This document shows positions 1 to 9,194 of a DNA stretch of 64,000 nucleotides, one piece after another; positions within the stretch are counted from its first letter, which is position 1; each line of letters opens with the position of its first letter. Below the pieces are notes generated by a model that saw only the letters and a program-made list of their open reading frames with translations, did not search any database and was not told the DNA's origin. A program made the translations under genes and the position numbers. The stretch is from Alteraurantiacibacter hainanensis (GTDB lineage: Bacteria; Pseudomonadota; Alphaproteobacteria; Sphingomonadales; Sphingomonadaceae), in NCBI RefSeq assembly GCF_036321025.1, contig NZ_JAZAPB010000001.1, positions 682,001 to 746,000 of the forward strand, in the 5' to 3' direction.

Positions 1-460
1 CCAGCAGCAAGGGGGCGCTGGCCAGGATCTCGCCCACCGCGCCCTGTGCTGGCGGGATCACCGGCACGCCTTCGGGGCAATCGGTGGTGTCGCAGGTGAT
101 CGGCGGCTGGTTGGAGCGTCCGCCCGCAAGGCTGATGTTGGAAACGCCGGTGAAGCTGGCCGAAATGCTGGCCGTGGTGCCGACCAGGATCGGCGTGTCG
201 CTGTCCACCCGGATGCGCACCTTCACGAATTCCGGATCGCGCTCCCAGATGGAGATGTCCGACACCTGCCCGACCGGAACGCCCGAATAGGTGACGACCG
301 ACCCCTCGGCCACGCCGCCCACGGACTGTTCGTAGAAGATGTCGTAAAGCTTGTTGTCGCGATCGCCCAGCCGCGCCAGCCAGACGAAGAATACCGCCGC
401 CCCTGCCAGCAGCAGCAACGTGATTGCACCGACCCAGACATGGTTTGCCCGTGTTTCCAT
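1..460 (-). CDS. mlaD: MlaD-type MCE domain protein, 3' part outside the window
   Basis: Periplasmic, inner-membrane-anchored substrate-binding subunit of the Mla phospholipid transporter. The visible 153 N-terminal residues begin METRANHVWVG, followed by one membrane helix (about residues 8-27) and an MCE fold with the family signature around VGGVAEGSVVTYSGVPVGQV. The start at 460 lies 11 bases after the mlaF stop, so it is the last visible gene of an mlaE-mlaF-mlaD operon running leftwards. The C-terminus runs off the left edge, so total length cannot be judged. The family assignment is firm; the symbol follows from context with mlaE and mlaF. Confidence 0.88.
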   Translation of the reverse strand, partial: METRANHVWVGAITLLLLAGAAVFFVWLARLGDRDNKLYDIFYEQSVGGVAEGSVVTYSGVPVGQVSDISIWERDPEFVKVRIRVDSDTPILVGTTASISASFTGVSNISLAGGRSNQPPITCDTTDCPEGVPVIPPAQGAVGEILASAPLLL

Positions 461-470
461 CTGCCTAGCC

Positions 471-1349
471 CTATGCCTTCCCGTTGGCGTCGTTGTCCAA
501 CGCTTTCCCGCGTTCGTAGGTTGCCGTGGCCGCCCGCGCGCGCGGCCCGTTGAAATATTCCTGGATCCACGGATGATCGTTTTCGAGCAGTTCCGGGATC
601 GTGCCCACGGCGATCACCTTCTTGTCCGCCAGCACCGCCACGCGGTCGCAGATGGCGTATAGCGTATCGAGGTCGTGAGTGATCAGGAACACCGTCAGCC
701 CCAGCGTATCGGTGAGCTCGCGCGTCAGTTCGTCGAACTTGGCCCCGCCGATGGGATCGAGGCCCGCCGTCGGCTCGTCGAGGAACAGCAGTTCCGGATC
801 GAGCGCCAGCGCGCGGGCGAGGCCGGCACGCTTCTTCATGCCGCCCGACAGTTCCGAGGGGTACTTGCTCGCCGCCTCCTCGGGCAGGCCGGTCAGCACC
901 ACCTTGTAGCGCGAGATCTCGTCGAGCAGGTCCTGCTTAAGCTCCGGATAGAACTGCTTGAGGGGCACCTGCACGTTCTCCGCCACCGTCAGGGTGGAAA
1001 ACAGCGCGCCGCCCTGGAACAGCACGCCCCAGCGGTTGCGCACGCCGATCTCCTCATCGGGATCGGCCTGGGTGATGTTGCGACCGAACACCTCGATCTC
1101 GCCTTCGCGCGGCGGCTGCAGGCCGATGATGGAGCGCATCAGCACGCTCTTGCCGGTGCCCGACCCGCCGACGACGCCCAGGATCTCCCCGCGCTTCACG
1201 TCGAGGTCGAGCTCTTCGTGCACGACGAAATCGCCGAAGGCGTTGGTCAGCCCGTGGATGCGGATCGGGTACTCGCCCGCGAAACGATCCTGCGGGTTGC
1301 CGAGGCCGCTTTCCTCCTCGTGGGTCTCGATGTCGGTCTGCTCGCTCAT
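471..1349 (-). CDS. mlaF: ABC transporter ATPase, MlaF type
   Basis: Cytoplasmic ATPase that powers the Mla phospholipid transporter. 292 aa. Walker A GGSGTGKS (about residue 61), the LSGGMKKRAGLARAL signature and Walker B LLFLDEPTAGLDP, followed by the switch histidine in FLITHDL, are all intact. The start codon overlaps the mlaE stop as ATGA (1346-1349), which indicates translational coupling. Length is slightly above the usual 260-270 aa because of an acidic N-terminal extension of about 25 residues and a short C-terminal tail. It forms an operon with mlaE upstream and mlaD downstream. Confidence 0.93.
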   Translation of the reverse strand: MSEQTDIETHEEESGLGNPQDRFAGEYPIRIHGLTNAFGDFVVHEELDLDVKRGEILGVVGGSGTGKSVLMRSIIGLQPPREGEIEVFGRNITQADPDEEIGVRNRWGVLFQGGALFSTLTVAENVQVPLKQFYPELKQDLLDEISRYKVVLTGLPEEAASKYPSELSGGMKKRAGLARALALDPELLFLDEPTAGLDPIGGAKFDELTRELTDTLGLTVFLITHDLDTLYAICDRVAVLADKKVIAVGTIPELLENDHPWIQEYFNGPRARAATATYERGKALDNDANGKA

Positions 1350-2455
1350 GCCCAGCCGATCTCCGTGAAGAACACCGCGAAGAAGGCATCGAGCACGATG
1401 ACCATGAAGATGGCCTGCACCACGGCCTGGGTGGTGCGCAGGCCCACTTCCTCAGCGTTCCCTTTCACCTGCATGCCCTGGTAGCAGCCCGCCATGGCCA
1501 CGATCAGGCCGAACACCGGCGCTTTCACCATGCCGACCCAGAAATCGTAGGTGGGCACCACTTCCTGCACGCGGGCAAGGAAGGTCCAGAACGGGATCCC
1601 CAGCATCACGTCGCCGATCACCGCGCCGCCCACGATGGCGACGCACGAGGCATAGAAGCCGAGCAGCGGCATCATCAGGACGGCTGCCAGGAGGCGCGGG
1701 ATCACCAGCGCTTCCATCGGCGAGACGCCGATCGTGCGCATGGCGTCGATTTCCTCGGTCAGCTTCATCGTGCCCAGCTGCGCCGCGAAGGCGCTGCCGG
1801 ATCGGCCCGCCACCATGATGGCAGTCATCAGCACGCCCAGTTCGCGCAGGGTGATGCGGCCCACCAGGTTCACGGTCAGCGTCTCGGCCCCGAACTGCTG
1901 CAACTGCACCGCGCCCTGCTGGGCGATGACGATGCCGATGAGAAAGCTCATCAGGCCGATGATCGGCAGCGAGGTAACGCCAACCAGTTCCATCTGCCGC
2001 ACCAGCGCCTTCATGCGGAAACGGCGCGGGTGGATCAGCAGCGTCAACGCGCTCATCAGCACCGCGCCCAGGAACGCGATGGATGAGCGCACGCCGCCGA
2101 AGAATTCGATCACCTTGATTCCGACTCGTTCGGAAATGTCGCCCAGCGACCGTTCGCGCGGCGGGGCGATGGCCGCATCGCTGGAGGCCCCCTCCACCGC
2201 GTCCAGCAGCACCTCGGCCTGTTCGCTGGCACCGATGATGTCGGCCCCGGTGCGCTCGGCAAAGCGATGGATGATCCAGGCTCCGACGGTGTCGATGGGC
2301 CTGGCATCGGAAATGTCGATCGCCTGCACCGAATCGGCGTATTCGCGCAGTTCGGGGTCCAGCTTGCCGATGCTGGACACCACCAGCGGACCGGTGATGA
2401 CGACCGTCTGGCGGCCGCCCGCTTCCTCCACGCTGTATTGGGCCCATTCGCGCAT
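1346..2455 (-). CDS. mlaE: MlaE-type permease with N-terminal STAS domain
   Basis: Inner-membrane permease of the Mla lipid transporter. 369 aa in two parts: residues 1-100 look like a STAS domain (segments QTVVITGPLVV and AIDISDARPIDTVGAWII), equivalent to the separate MlaB of enterobacteria, and residues 110-369 are the MlaE domain with about five hydrophobic helices. The fusion explains the absence of a separate mlaB here and is common in alphaproteobacteria. It is the first gene of the mla operon and is divergent from valS, with 86 bp between the two starts that must hold both promoters. Family assignment is secure. Confidence 0.93.
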   Translation of the reverse strand: MREWAQYSVEEAGGRQTVVITGPLVVSSIGKLDPELREYADSVQAIDISDARPIDTVGAWIIHRFAERTGADIIGASEQAEVLLDAVEGASSDAAIAPPRERSLGDISERVGIKVIEFFGGVRSSIAFLGAVLMSALTLLIHPRRFRMKALVRQMELVGVTSLPIIGLMSFLIGIVIAQQGAVQLQQFGAETLTVNLVGRITLRELGVLMTAIMVAGRSGSAFAAQLGTMKLTEEIDAMRTIGVSPMEALVIPRLLAAVLMMPLLGFYASCVAIVGGAVIGDVMLGIPFWTFLARVQEVVPTYDFWVGMVKAPVFGLIVAMAGCYQGMQVKGNAEEVGLRTTQAVVQAIFMVIVLDAFFAVFFTEIGWA

Positions 2456-2541
2456 CGTGCGCTGCTATGGGCACAAATCCTGCTCGCAGCAAGGTCTTCG
2501 CGTGTTGCCCTTGGGGTAAACCGGTGGCAGTGGCTCCTGCC

Positions 2542-5253
2542 ATGAGCAGCGAACCAACCGGCACCCTCGCCAAGACCTTCGATCCCGCCGCCATAGAGGC
2601 GAAATGGTATTCTCACTGGGAAGGAACCGGCGCGTTCCGGCCGGATCGCCCGGATGCGGAGCCGTTCACCATCGTCAATCCGCCGCCCAATGTGACGGGC
2701 TCGCTGCACATCGGCCACGCGCTCGACAACACGCTGCAGGACATCGTCATCCGCTACGAACGCCTGCGCGGCAAGGATGCGCTGTGGGTGGTGGGCACGG
2801 ACCACGCGGGCATTGCCACGCAGATGGTGGTGGAGCGCCAGCTGGAGGAACGGCAGGACAAGCGCACCAACTATTCGCGCGAGGAATTCGTGCAGAAGGT
2901 GTGGGACTGGAAAGAGGAAAGCGGCGGCACGATCACCCGCCAGCTGCGCCGCCTGGGCTGCTCCATGGACTGGAGCCGCGAGCAGTTCACCATGGACGAG
3001 CACTTCACCAAGGCGGTGCTCAAGGTGTTCGTGGACCTCTACAACGACGGCCTGATCTACCGCGACAAGCGGCTGGTGAACTGGGACCCGAAACTGCGCA
3101 CCGCGATCTCCGATCTCGAGGTCGAGACGCACGACGTGCAGGGCCATTTCTGGACCTTCATCTATCCGCTTGCCGACGGCAGCGGCGAAATCCGCGTTTC
3201 CACCACGCGGCCCGAGACGATGCTGGCCGACATGGCCGTGGCCGTTCATCCGGAGGACGAGCGCTATGCCGGCCTGGTGGCGCGCGGTGCCAAGGTAAAG
3301 CTGCCGATCACGGGCCGCGAGATTCCCGTGGTGGCGGACGAGCATGCCGATCCCGAACTGGGCAGCGGCGCTGTGAAGATCACGCCGGGGCACGACTTCA
3401 ACGACTTCGACGTGGGCAAGCGCGCGGGAATCGCGCCCGCCGACATGCTCAACATGCTCGATGCCGATGCCAGGGTCTGCCAGACCGCCGACGGGCTGAT
3501 TCCGCAAGAACTGGTGGGCCTCGACAGGTTCGAGGCGCGCAAGCGCGTGGTCGAGATGCTGAAGGACAGCGGCCACCTCGTCACCCACATCACGAAAACC
3601 AAGAAGGGCGAGGAGCAGGAACTCGACGCCGAACCGCGCACCATCGCCACCCCCTTCGGCGACCGCGGCGGCGTGGTGATCGAACCCTGGCTGACCGACC
3701 AGTGGTATGTCGACGCCGAGAAGCTCGCCAAGCGCCCCATCGAGGCGGTGAAATCGGGCGAGATCGAAATCGTCCCCGCGACCTGGGAAAAGACCTTCTT
3801 CAACTGGATGGAGAACATCCAGCCGTGGTGCGTCAGCCGCCAGCTGTGGTGGGGACATCGGATCCCGGCGTGGTACGATGCGGACGGCAATGTGTTCGTC
3901 GCCGAAACCGAGGAAGAGGCACAGGCCAGGGCCGGTGAAGGCGTCGCCCTCACCCGCGACGAAGACGTGCTCGATACCTGGTTCTCATCAGCCCTCTGGC
4001 CTTTCGCCACGCTCGGCTGGCCCGATGCCGAGGAGCGCGTTGAGAAGCACTACCCCAACTCCCTGCTCATCAGCGGCTTCGACATCCTGTTCTTCTGGGA
4101 CGCCCGCATGATGATGATGGGCTACTACAACATGGACGAGCGGCCGTGGGAGAAGCTCTACCTGCACGGGCTGGTGCGCGCGGCGGACGGCTCCAAGATG
4201 AGCAAGTCCAAGGGCAACGTGGTCGATCCGCTCGGCCTGATCGACCAGTACGGTGCCGACGCGCTGCGCTTCTTCATGGCGGCTATGGAAAGCCAGGGCC
4301 GCGACATCAAGATGGATGAAAAGCGGGTCGAGGGCTATCGCAACTTCGCCACCAAGCTGTGGAACGCCACGCGCTTCTGCCAGTCCAACGGCATCGGCGC
4401 ATCTTCGACGATTGCCGCGCCGTCAGCGCGCCTTGCCGCCAACCAGTGGATCATCGGCGAAGTTCAGCAGACGGTGGAGGCGCTGGACAAGGCGATGGCC
4501 GATCTGCGCTTCGATGCGGCGGCCAGCACCATCTATCACTTCACCTGGGACCGGTTCTGCGACTGGTATCTCGAACTGATCAAGCCCGTCTTCCAGGGCG
4601 ATCCGGATTCGATGCCCGCGAAGGAAACGCGCGAGGTGGCCGGCTGGGCGCTAGACCAGATCATGGTGATGCTGCACCCCTTCATGCCCTTCGTGACCGA
4701 GGAGCTCTGGCACGCGCAAGGAACCCGCAAGTACGACCTGATCCATGCCAGGTGGCCCGATCCGCGAGCCGAAGTCAGCAAGGATGCCACCGACGCCATC
4801 GACTGGGTGATCGCGCTCACCACCGCCACGCGAGGAGCGCGCAACGAGCTGGGCATCTCGCCGGGCGAGAAGCTGGCGGCCTATATCGAGAACCCCTCCC
4901 CGCTGGCGCAGGGCGTGATCGACCGCAGCAGCGCCGCCATAGAGCGGCTTGCCCGCCTTGCTCCCATCACCGTGGGCCAGGCCCCGGCGGGCGCGGCCAT
5001 GCAGGTCGGCACCGGCAGCGACGTGTTCGTCGTGCCGCTGGAAGGCGTGATCGATATCGACGCCGAACGCGCGCGGCTGGAGAAGGCGCTGGCCGCCTCG
5101 CAGAAGGAAGCGAAGTCGCTGGAAGGGCGGCTGGGCAATGCCAATTTCGTCGAACGCGCCAAGCCCGAAGCGGTGGAAAAGGCGAAGGCCGATCTTACGT
5201 TCCACCTGGATGAAATCGGCAGGCTGGAAGCAGCCCTGCAACGGCTGGGATAA
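2542..5253 (+). CDS. valS: Valine--tRNA ligase
   Basis: Charges tRNA-Val with valine in the cytoplasm. 903 aa from the ATG at 2542 (MSSEPTGTLAKTF). An in-frame ATG at 2467 would add 25 residues unlike the family, so 2542 is preferred. Class I motifs: HIGH at residues 56-59 after PPPNVTGSL, and KMSKS at about 552-556 in GSKMSKSKGNVVDP. The editing domain lies between them, and a C-terminal coiled coil rich in Glu, Lys and Ala occupies about the last 70 residues, as in other ValRS. Length fits the bacterial family. The next gene starts 5 bases downstream. Confidence 0.97.
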   Translation: MSSEPTGTLAKTFDPAAIEAKWYSHWEGTGAFRPDRPDAEPFTIVNPPPNVTGSLHIGHALDNTLQDIVIRYERLRGKDALWVVGTDHAGIATQMVVERQLEERQDKRTNYSREEFVQKVWDWKEESGGTITRQLRRLGCSMDWSREQFTMDEHFTKAVLKVFVDLYNDGLIYRDKRLVNWDPKLRTAISDLEVETHDVQGHFWTFIYPLADGSGEIRVSTTRPETMLADMAVAVHPEDERYAGLVARGAKVKLPITGREIPVVADEHADPELGSGAVKITPGHDFNDFDVGKRAGIAPADMLNMLDADARVCQTADGLIPQELVGLDRFEARKRVVEMLKDSGHLVTHITKTKKGEEQELDAEPRTIATPFGDRGGVVIEPWLTDQWYVDAEKLAKRPIEAVKSGEIEIVPATWEKTFFNWMENIQPWCVSRQLWWGHRIPAWYDADGNVFVAETEEEAQARAGEGVALTRDEDVLDTWFSSALWPFATLGWPDAEERVEKHYPNSLLISGFDILFFWDARMMMMGYYNMDERPWEKLYLHGLVRAADGSKMSKSKGNVVDPLGLIDQYGADALRFFMAAMESQGRDIKMDEKRVEGYRNFATKLWNATRFCQSNGIGASSTIAAPSARLAANQWIIGEVQQTVEALDKAMADLRFDAAASTIYHFTWDRFCDWYLELIKPVFQGDPDSMPAKETREVAGWALDQIMVMLHPFMPFVTEELWHAQGTRKYDLIHARWPDPRAEVSKDATDAIDWVIALTTATRGARNELGISPGEKLAAYIENPSPLAQGVIDRSSAAIERLARLAPITVGQAPAGAAMQVGTGSDVFVVPLEGVIDIDAERARLEKALAASQKEAKSLEGRLGNANFVERAKPEAVEKAKADLTFHLDEIGRLEAALQRLG

Positions 5254-5258
5254 CGGCG

Positions 5259-5618
5259 ATGAAACTGGACCACATGGTCGTGATGGTGCGCTCTCTCGAA
5301 ACGAGCCTGCCCTGGTACGAGACCATGCTCGGCCTGATCGGATTCACCAAGTCGCGTGACCACGTGTGGCTGAACGAGGATGGCGTCGCCATCGACCTGA
5401 AGCAGGCCAAGGCCGAAACCGCCGACTATGGCCGCTATGCGCCGGGGCTGAATCACCTGGGCTTCACTGCGCCCGACCGCGCTGCCCTTGACGGCGTGCG
5501 CGAAGGCATGGCCGCAGCGGGGTTCGAGGTGCCCGAGATTCAGCAGTTCAAGGGCGAAACCGCCACCTTCTTCCGCGACCCTGAAGGGATGCGCGTGGAA
5601 GTGACGGTCTACGACTGA
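5259..5618 (+). CDS. VOC-family (glyoxalase/bleomycin-resistance fold) protein
   Basis: 119 aa, a single vicinal-oxygen-chelate module of two beta-alpha-beta repeats: KLDHMVVMVRSLETSLPWYE at the start, LNHLGFTAPD in the middle and FFRDPEGMRVEVTVYD at the end. The likely metal ligands are His4, the His of LNHLGF and the Glu of MRVEV, so a metal-dependent lyase, isomerase or dioxygenase activity is possible. The substrate cannot be read from sequence. It starts 5 bases after valS and is probably co-transcribed with it. The 182 bp before queE hold no other gene. Confidence 0.85.
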   Translation: MKLDHMVVMVRSLETSLPWYETMLGLIGFTKSRDHVWLNEDGVAIDLKQAKAETADYGRYAPGLNHLGFTAPDRAALDGVREGMAAAGFEVPEIQQFKGETATFFRDPEGMRVEVTVYD

Positions 5619-5800
5619 TCATTTCCTCCGCGCGGCAGACTGTGTCATGTCTGCAGGATGCGCAGTGCGATCAGCCAGCCTTATCTCACCGACAGGGTGT
5701 CAATTCCGCCTTTCGCGGATAAATAGCTGAACGAAAACAGAAATATGTCGCTTTCCACCATCCTAACGATCCCAACTTCGTCAAGTCCGGACGGTCCGGC

Positions 5801-6535
5801 ATGGCGCTGATCCTCGCCACGCAGGCTCCCGGAGAGCCGGAGATCTTCTCCTCGGTACAGGGCGAAGGCCCTTCTGCCGGAATGCCGGTGGCCTTCCTGC
5901 GCCTGTCGCGGTGCAACCTCGCCTGCGTGTGGTGCGACACCGCCTACACCTGGCATTTCGAGGGCGACGAGCGGCCGCACCGCTCGGGCGAGCACTTCGT
6001 CCGCGAGGCGAACCAGGTGAAGCTGGACGAGGAAGATGTTGCCGGGCGTATCGCCGCCCTTGGCCAGAAACGCCTCGTCATCACCGGCGGCGAACCGCTG
6101 ATGCAGGCGGGCAGGCTGGCCGACATGCTGGAACACCTTCCCGACATGCTGGTGGAGATCGAGACCAACGGCACGGTCGATCCTCCCGCCCGGCTGGATT
6201 ACCGCGTCGACCAGTACAACGTCAGCCCCAAGCTGGCGCACAGTGGCAACCCGGCCCACCTGGCGCTGAAGCCCGAGATGCTCGACCGATGGGCGACGGA
6301 CGAGCGGGCCGTGTTCAAGTTCGTGCTCGCCGCGCCGGAGGACATCGGCGAAGTGCTGGACCTGGTGACGACGCACATGATCCCGCCCGCCCGCGTGTTC
6401 CTGATGCCCGAAGGCACCGACAGCCAAACCCTGCGCGCACGGATGGAATGGCTCGTGCCGCTATGCCTGCAGCACGGCTTCCGCCTGTCCGACCGCCTGC
6501 ATATCCACCTGTTCGGCGATAAGCGGGGGACTTGA
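5801..6535 (+). CDS. queE: 7-carboxy-7-deazaguanine synthase (radical SAM)
   Basis: Radical SAM enzyme converting 6-carboxytetrahydropterin to 7-carboxy-7-deazaguanine in queuosine (preQ0) biosynthesis. 244 aa. The cluster cysteines are C38, C42 and C45 in CNLACVWC, preceded by the typical IFSSVQGEGPSAGMPVAFLR stretch, and the SAM-binding GGE motif is in VITGGEPLMQ. No queC or queD lies beside it in this window. Its stop codon directly abuts the stop of the convergent HerA-type gene, leaving no room for a terminator between them. A preQ1 riboswitch was looked for upstream and not seen. Confidence 0.92.
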   Translation: MALILATQAPGEPEIFSSVQGEGPSAGMPVAFLRLSRCNLACVWCDTAYTWHFEGDERPHRSGEHFVREANQVKLDEEDVAGRIAALGQKRLVITGGEPLMQAGRLADMLEHLPDMLVEIETNGTVDPPARLDYRVDQYNVSPKLAHSGNPAHLALKPEMLDRWATDERAVFKFVLAAPEDIGEVLDLVTTHMIPPARVFLMPEGTDSQTLRARMEWLVPLCLQHGFRLSDRLHIHLFGDKRGT

Positions 6536-8293
6536 TCAGGTCCCCTGCGCGCGCCAGCGCTGGACGGTGCGGTGCACGGCGTCTTCCTCGCCGCCGCCAT
6601 CGTTCCACAGCTCGACGAAGCTCGGGTCTTCCGAAGCGGGACGCTTGGCTTCCTCGAGGTTGTCGAAAGCCACGCGGATCGGGATCGACACGCCCTCGCC
6701 GCAGATGATGCATTCGCGGTTACGCAGCGCGGGAATGGAATCGAGAAAGCCGCGCGCGCCTTCGGGCATGGCGGCCTTCACGAAGGCCTGGTCGCGGTCG
6801 TTGTTGAGACGCATGGAGATGATCGTGCCGCACTGCGACAGCACGCCTTCGGCAAGGTCGGACGGACGCTGCGTGATCAGGCCCAGCGAGATGCCGTACT
6901 TACGGCCTTCCTTGGCGATGCGGCTGAGCACGCGGCCCACCGAGTTGCCATCGGCATTCTTCTCGTTGGGAACGTAACGGTGCGCTTCCTCGCAGACGAG
7001 CAGGATCGGATTGGTCTTCTCGTTGCGGCCCCAGATGGCGAAGTCGAAGACGAGGCGGCTGAGCACCGCCACCACCGTGCTGGTGATGTCGGACGGCACG
7101 CCGGAGACGTCGACGATGGAAATCGGCTTTCCGCCACCGGGCATGCGGAAGATCTTGGCCAGGAACTCGCCCATGGTGTCGCCCACCAGCATGCCGGAGA
7201 ACATGAACTGGTAGCGCGGATCGGCCTTCAGTTCCTCGATCTTGGTCTTGATGCGCATGTAGGGCGCGGTGTTGGTGGCCTTGTCCAGCTTGCCCATCTC
7301 GTCCTGCACCAGGTTGGTCAGGTCGGACAGCAGGTAGGGAATGGGCGAATCGACGGTGATCTTGCCCATCGACTGCGCCAGGCGGTTCTTGCTGCGCGCG
7401 GCCAGCAAGCACTTGGCCAGGATGTCCTTATCGTTCTGCAGGTCGTTGCCGGACGACTTCAGCAGCACCTCGCAGTGCTCCTCGAAGTTCATCAGCCAGT
7501 ACGGCATCTGCAGGTTGGAGACGTCGAAGATCATCCCGTAGTTCTTGAACGCGGCGGAATATTCGCCGTGCGGGTCGATCATCAGAACGTGGCCCTGGGG
7601 CGCCGCCTCGCAGATGCGGTGCAGGATCAGCGCGGCGCTGGTGGATTTACCCGTACCGGTGGACCCCAGCAGGGCGAAGTGCTTGCCCAGCATGGCATCG
7701 ATGTACATGCCCGCGCGAATATCGCTGGTGGGGTACACGGTGCCGATCTGGATCGAGCTGCGACCGTCGCTGGCGTAGATCTGGCGAAGGTCTTCCGTCG
7801 TGGCGGGATAGACCAGCGCGCCGGGAATGGGATAGCGCGTTACACCGCGGCGGAAGCTGTGGATCTTGCCGGTCAGCTTCTCTTCCTTGCCTTCGCCCAT
7901 GAAGTCGATGTTGGCGACCACGGAATTGGCCTGCCCGCGGCGATCCTGCTTCTGGTTGCGGACCGAGGCGAGCAGCCAGCCGTCGCGGGTGCGGATCTTG
8001 ATCTGGCTGCCGACCTGCCCGGCCAGCGCGATCGAGGGATCGGGGTGGTCCATGCATTCGTTGAGTCGTTCGAGATCGAGAGCGATCTGCGAACCCGAAC
8101 CGGCGATGTCGAGCACTACGCCGATCGGCTGACGCGCGCTTTCCATCGCGTCGTCATCGAGGGGGGCGGTAGCCTCTTCCTGGGGCGGCGCGGCCGGCTG
8201 CGCGGACGGCGAAATCTGTTCGTCCTGCTTCAAACCGGCGTCGCTTGCCGGAACGGAATTGAATGGTGACATATGCCCGGGCATTTCGGTCAT
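6536..8293 (-). CDS. HerA-like (DUF87/FtsK-HerA) ATP-binding protein
   Basis: 585 aa from ATG 8293 (MTEMPGHMSPF); in-frame ATGs at 8284 and 8272 are alternatives. The low-complexity Pro/Ala/Glu N-terminus is followed by a beta-rich HAS-barrel-like region (about 60-190) and a HerA-type ATPase: Walker A GSTGTGKST at about 210-218, the IDPHGEY strand, Walker B ILLVCEEAHRYVP and the QRPSDLAEGVLSQCGT sensor region. This family forms hexameric DNA translocases, in archaea paired with the NurA nuclease. No nuclease gene adjoins this copy, so its partner and role are unknown. Its stop codon abuts queE; the 97 bp upstream separate it from the TIGR02186 gene. Confidence 0.85.
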   Translation of the reverse strand: MTEMPGHMSPFNSVPASDAGLKQDEQISPSAQPAAPPQEEATAPLDDDAMESARQPIGVVLDIAGSGSQIALDLERLNECMDHPDPSIALAGQVGSQIKIRTRDGWLLASVRNQKQDRRGQANSVVANIDFMGEGKEEKLTGKIHSFRRGVTRYPIPGALVYPATTEDLRQIYASDGRSSIQIGTVYPTSDIRAGMYIDAMLGKHFALLGSTGTGKSTSAALILHRICEAAPQGHVLMIDPHGEYSAAFKNYGMIFDVSNLQMPYWLMNFEEHCEVLLKSSGNDLQNDKDILAKCLLAARSKNRLAQSMGKITVDSPIPYLLSDLTNLVQDEMGKLDKATNTAPYMRIKTKIEELKADPRYQFMFSGMLVGDTMGEFLAKIFRMPGGGKPISIVDVSGVPSDITSTVVAVLSRLVFDFAIWGRNEKTNPILLVCEEAHRYVPNEKNADGNSVGRVLSRIAKEGRKYGISLGLITQRPSDLAEGVLSQCGTIISMRLNNDRDQAFVKAAMPEGARGFLDSIPALRNRECIICGEGVSIPIRVAFDNLEEAKRPASEDPSFVELWNDGGGEEDAVHRTVQRWRAQGT

Positions 8294-8390
8294 GATTTCA
8301 GGTTCTCGCAGCCAAGTGGTTATGCAGGCTGCGATACCCCTCGCGGGGTTAAAATCGCATAAATCACGACGATTCGTGGTGCCTGAATCG

Positions 8391-9194
8391 TCAGACCAGC
8401 GCGAAGATGCGCCCCGCCGCCCAGCCCATGGCGACCGACAGTCCCACGGCGAACAGGCCGTAGAAGAAGGCGTATTCGTTCGCCGCCTCCTCCACCCCCA
8501 GTTCGAAGCCCTCCTTGAACACCTGCACTTCCGACGTGGCGGAGGAGATGACACGGCCGTCGGTGATGGCGAAGGTCTCGGCCACGTAGCGACCGGCTAC
8601 GACGTTGGAGGGAATGGGAATGTCGGCACTGTAGAGCACGCCCTGGGAAATCTGCACGCCTTCGTCGTACTGCGCATAGAGGCCCTGTCGCTGCCGCAGG
8701 TCGACCAGCCCTTCGGAAAAGCGGAGCTGTTCGACAGGGTCGATGGAGCCTGACGGCGAGAGCTGGAGATAGTCCAGTCCCAGTTCGTAGATCGCCGCCG
8801 TGCGCTCATCCACGATCTCGAGAACCGGGCGCGAGCTGGCAATGGCGTAGAACGATGGCACCGAGCGGTATGCGGTCGTCTCGGAGTTCACCCAGATGCC
8901 GAAAATCCGCTCCTTCTCGCGCACCTGGATGGGCTCTGTCGGACCTTTCAGCACGACCACCACGTCGTAGCGCGTATTGCTGTTGGCCGGGTCGAGGACG
9001 GCGCCGTAGAGCAGGAGGTTCGCCCCGGTGAAACCCTGGCGGAGGACGATCTCGTGCTGCGAGATGTCGGGCACCAGGATCGGGTCCTCGCTCTGTGCCC
9101 GGGCCGGCGCGGCGAGCGCGAGCGCAGCGAATGACGCAAGCAGCGAAAGTGCCAGCGCCCGGCGAAGCGAGGAGAAGAGGTTTCGGACCATCAC
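8391..9194 (-). CDS. TIGR02186-family membrane protein (TauE/SafE partner)
   Basis: 267 aa from GTG 9194, or 266 from ATG 9191; the GTG gives a four-base overlap with the permease gene stop. A cleavable-looking signal ends near APARAQ (about residue 34), followed by a roughly 200-residue beta-rich periplasmic domain, and one C-terminal membrane helix (YAFFYGLFAVGLSVAMGWAAG). This architecture matches the TIGR02186 family, which is regularly found next to TauE/SafE permeases, as here. The joint substrate, often assumed to be a sulfonate or sulfite, is not established. It is probably the last gene of the minus-strand run beginning at 12738. Confidence 0.82.
   Translation of the reverse strand: MMVRNLFSSLRRALALSLLASFAALALAAPARAQSEDPILVPDISQHEIVLRQGFTGANLLLYGAVLDPANSNTRYDVVVVLKGPTEPIQVREKERIFGIWVNSETTAYRSVPSFYAIASSRPVLEIVDERTAAIYELGLDYLQLSPSGSIDPVEQLRFSEGLVDLRQRQGLYAQYDEGVQISQGVLYSADIPIPSNVVAGRYVAETFAITDGRVISSATSEVQVFKEGFELGVEEAANEYAFFYGLFAVGLSVAMGWAAGRIFALV

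Noticed and set aside
5619..5800. preQ1 riboswitch before queE
   Set aside because: A CCGCC..GCGG hairpin followed by A-rich sequence is present, but the preQ1 pseudoknot and its conserved loop were not found.
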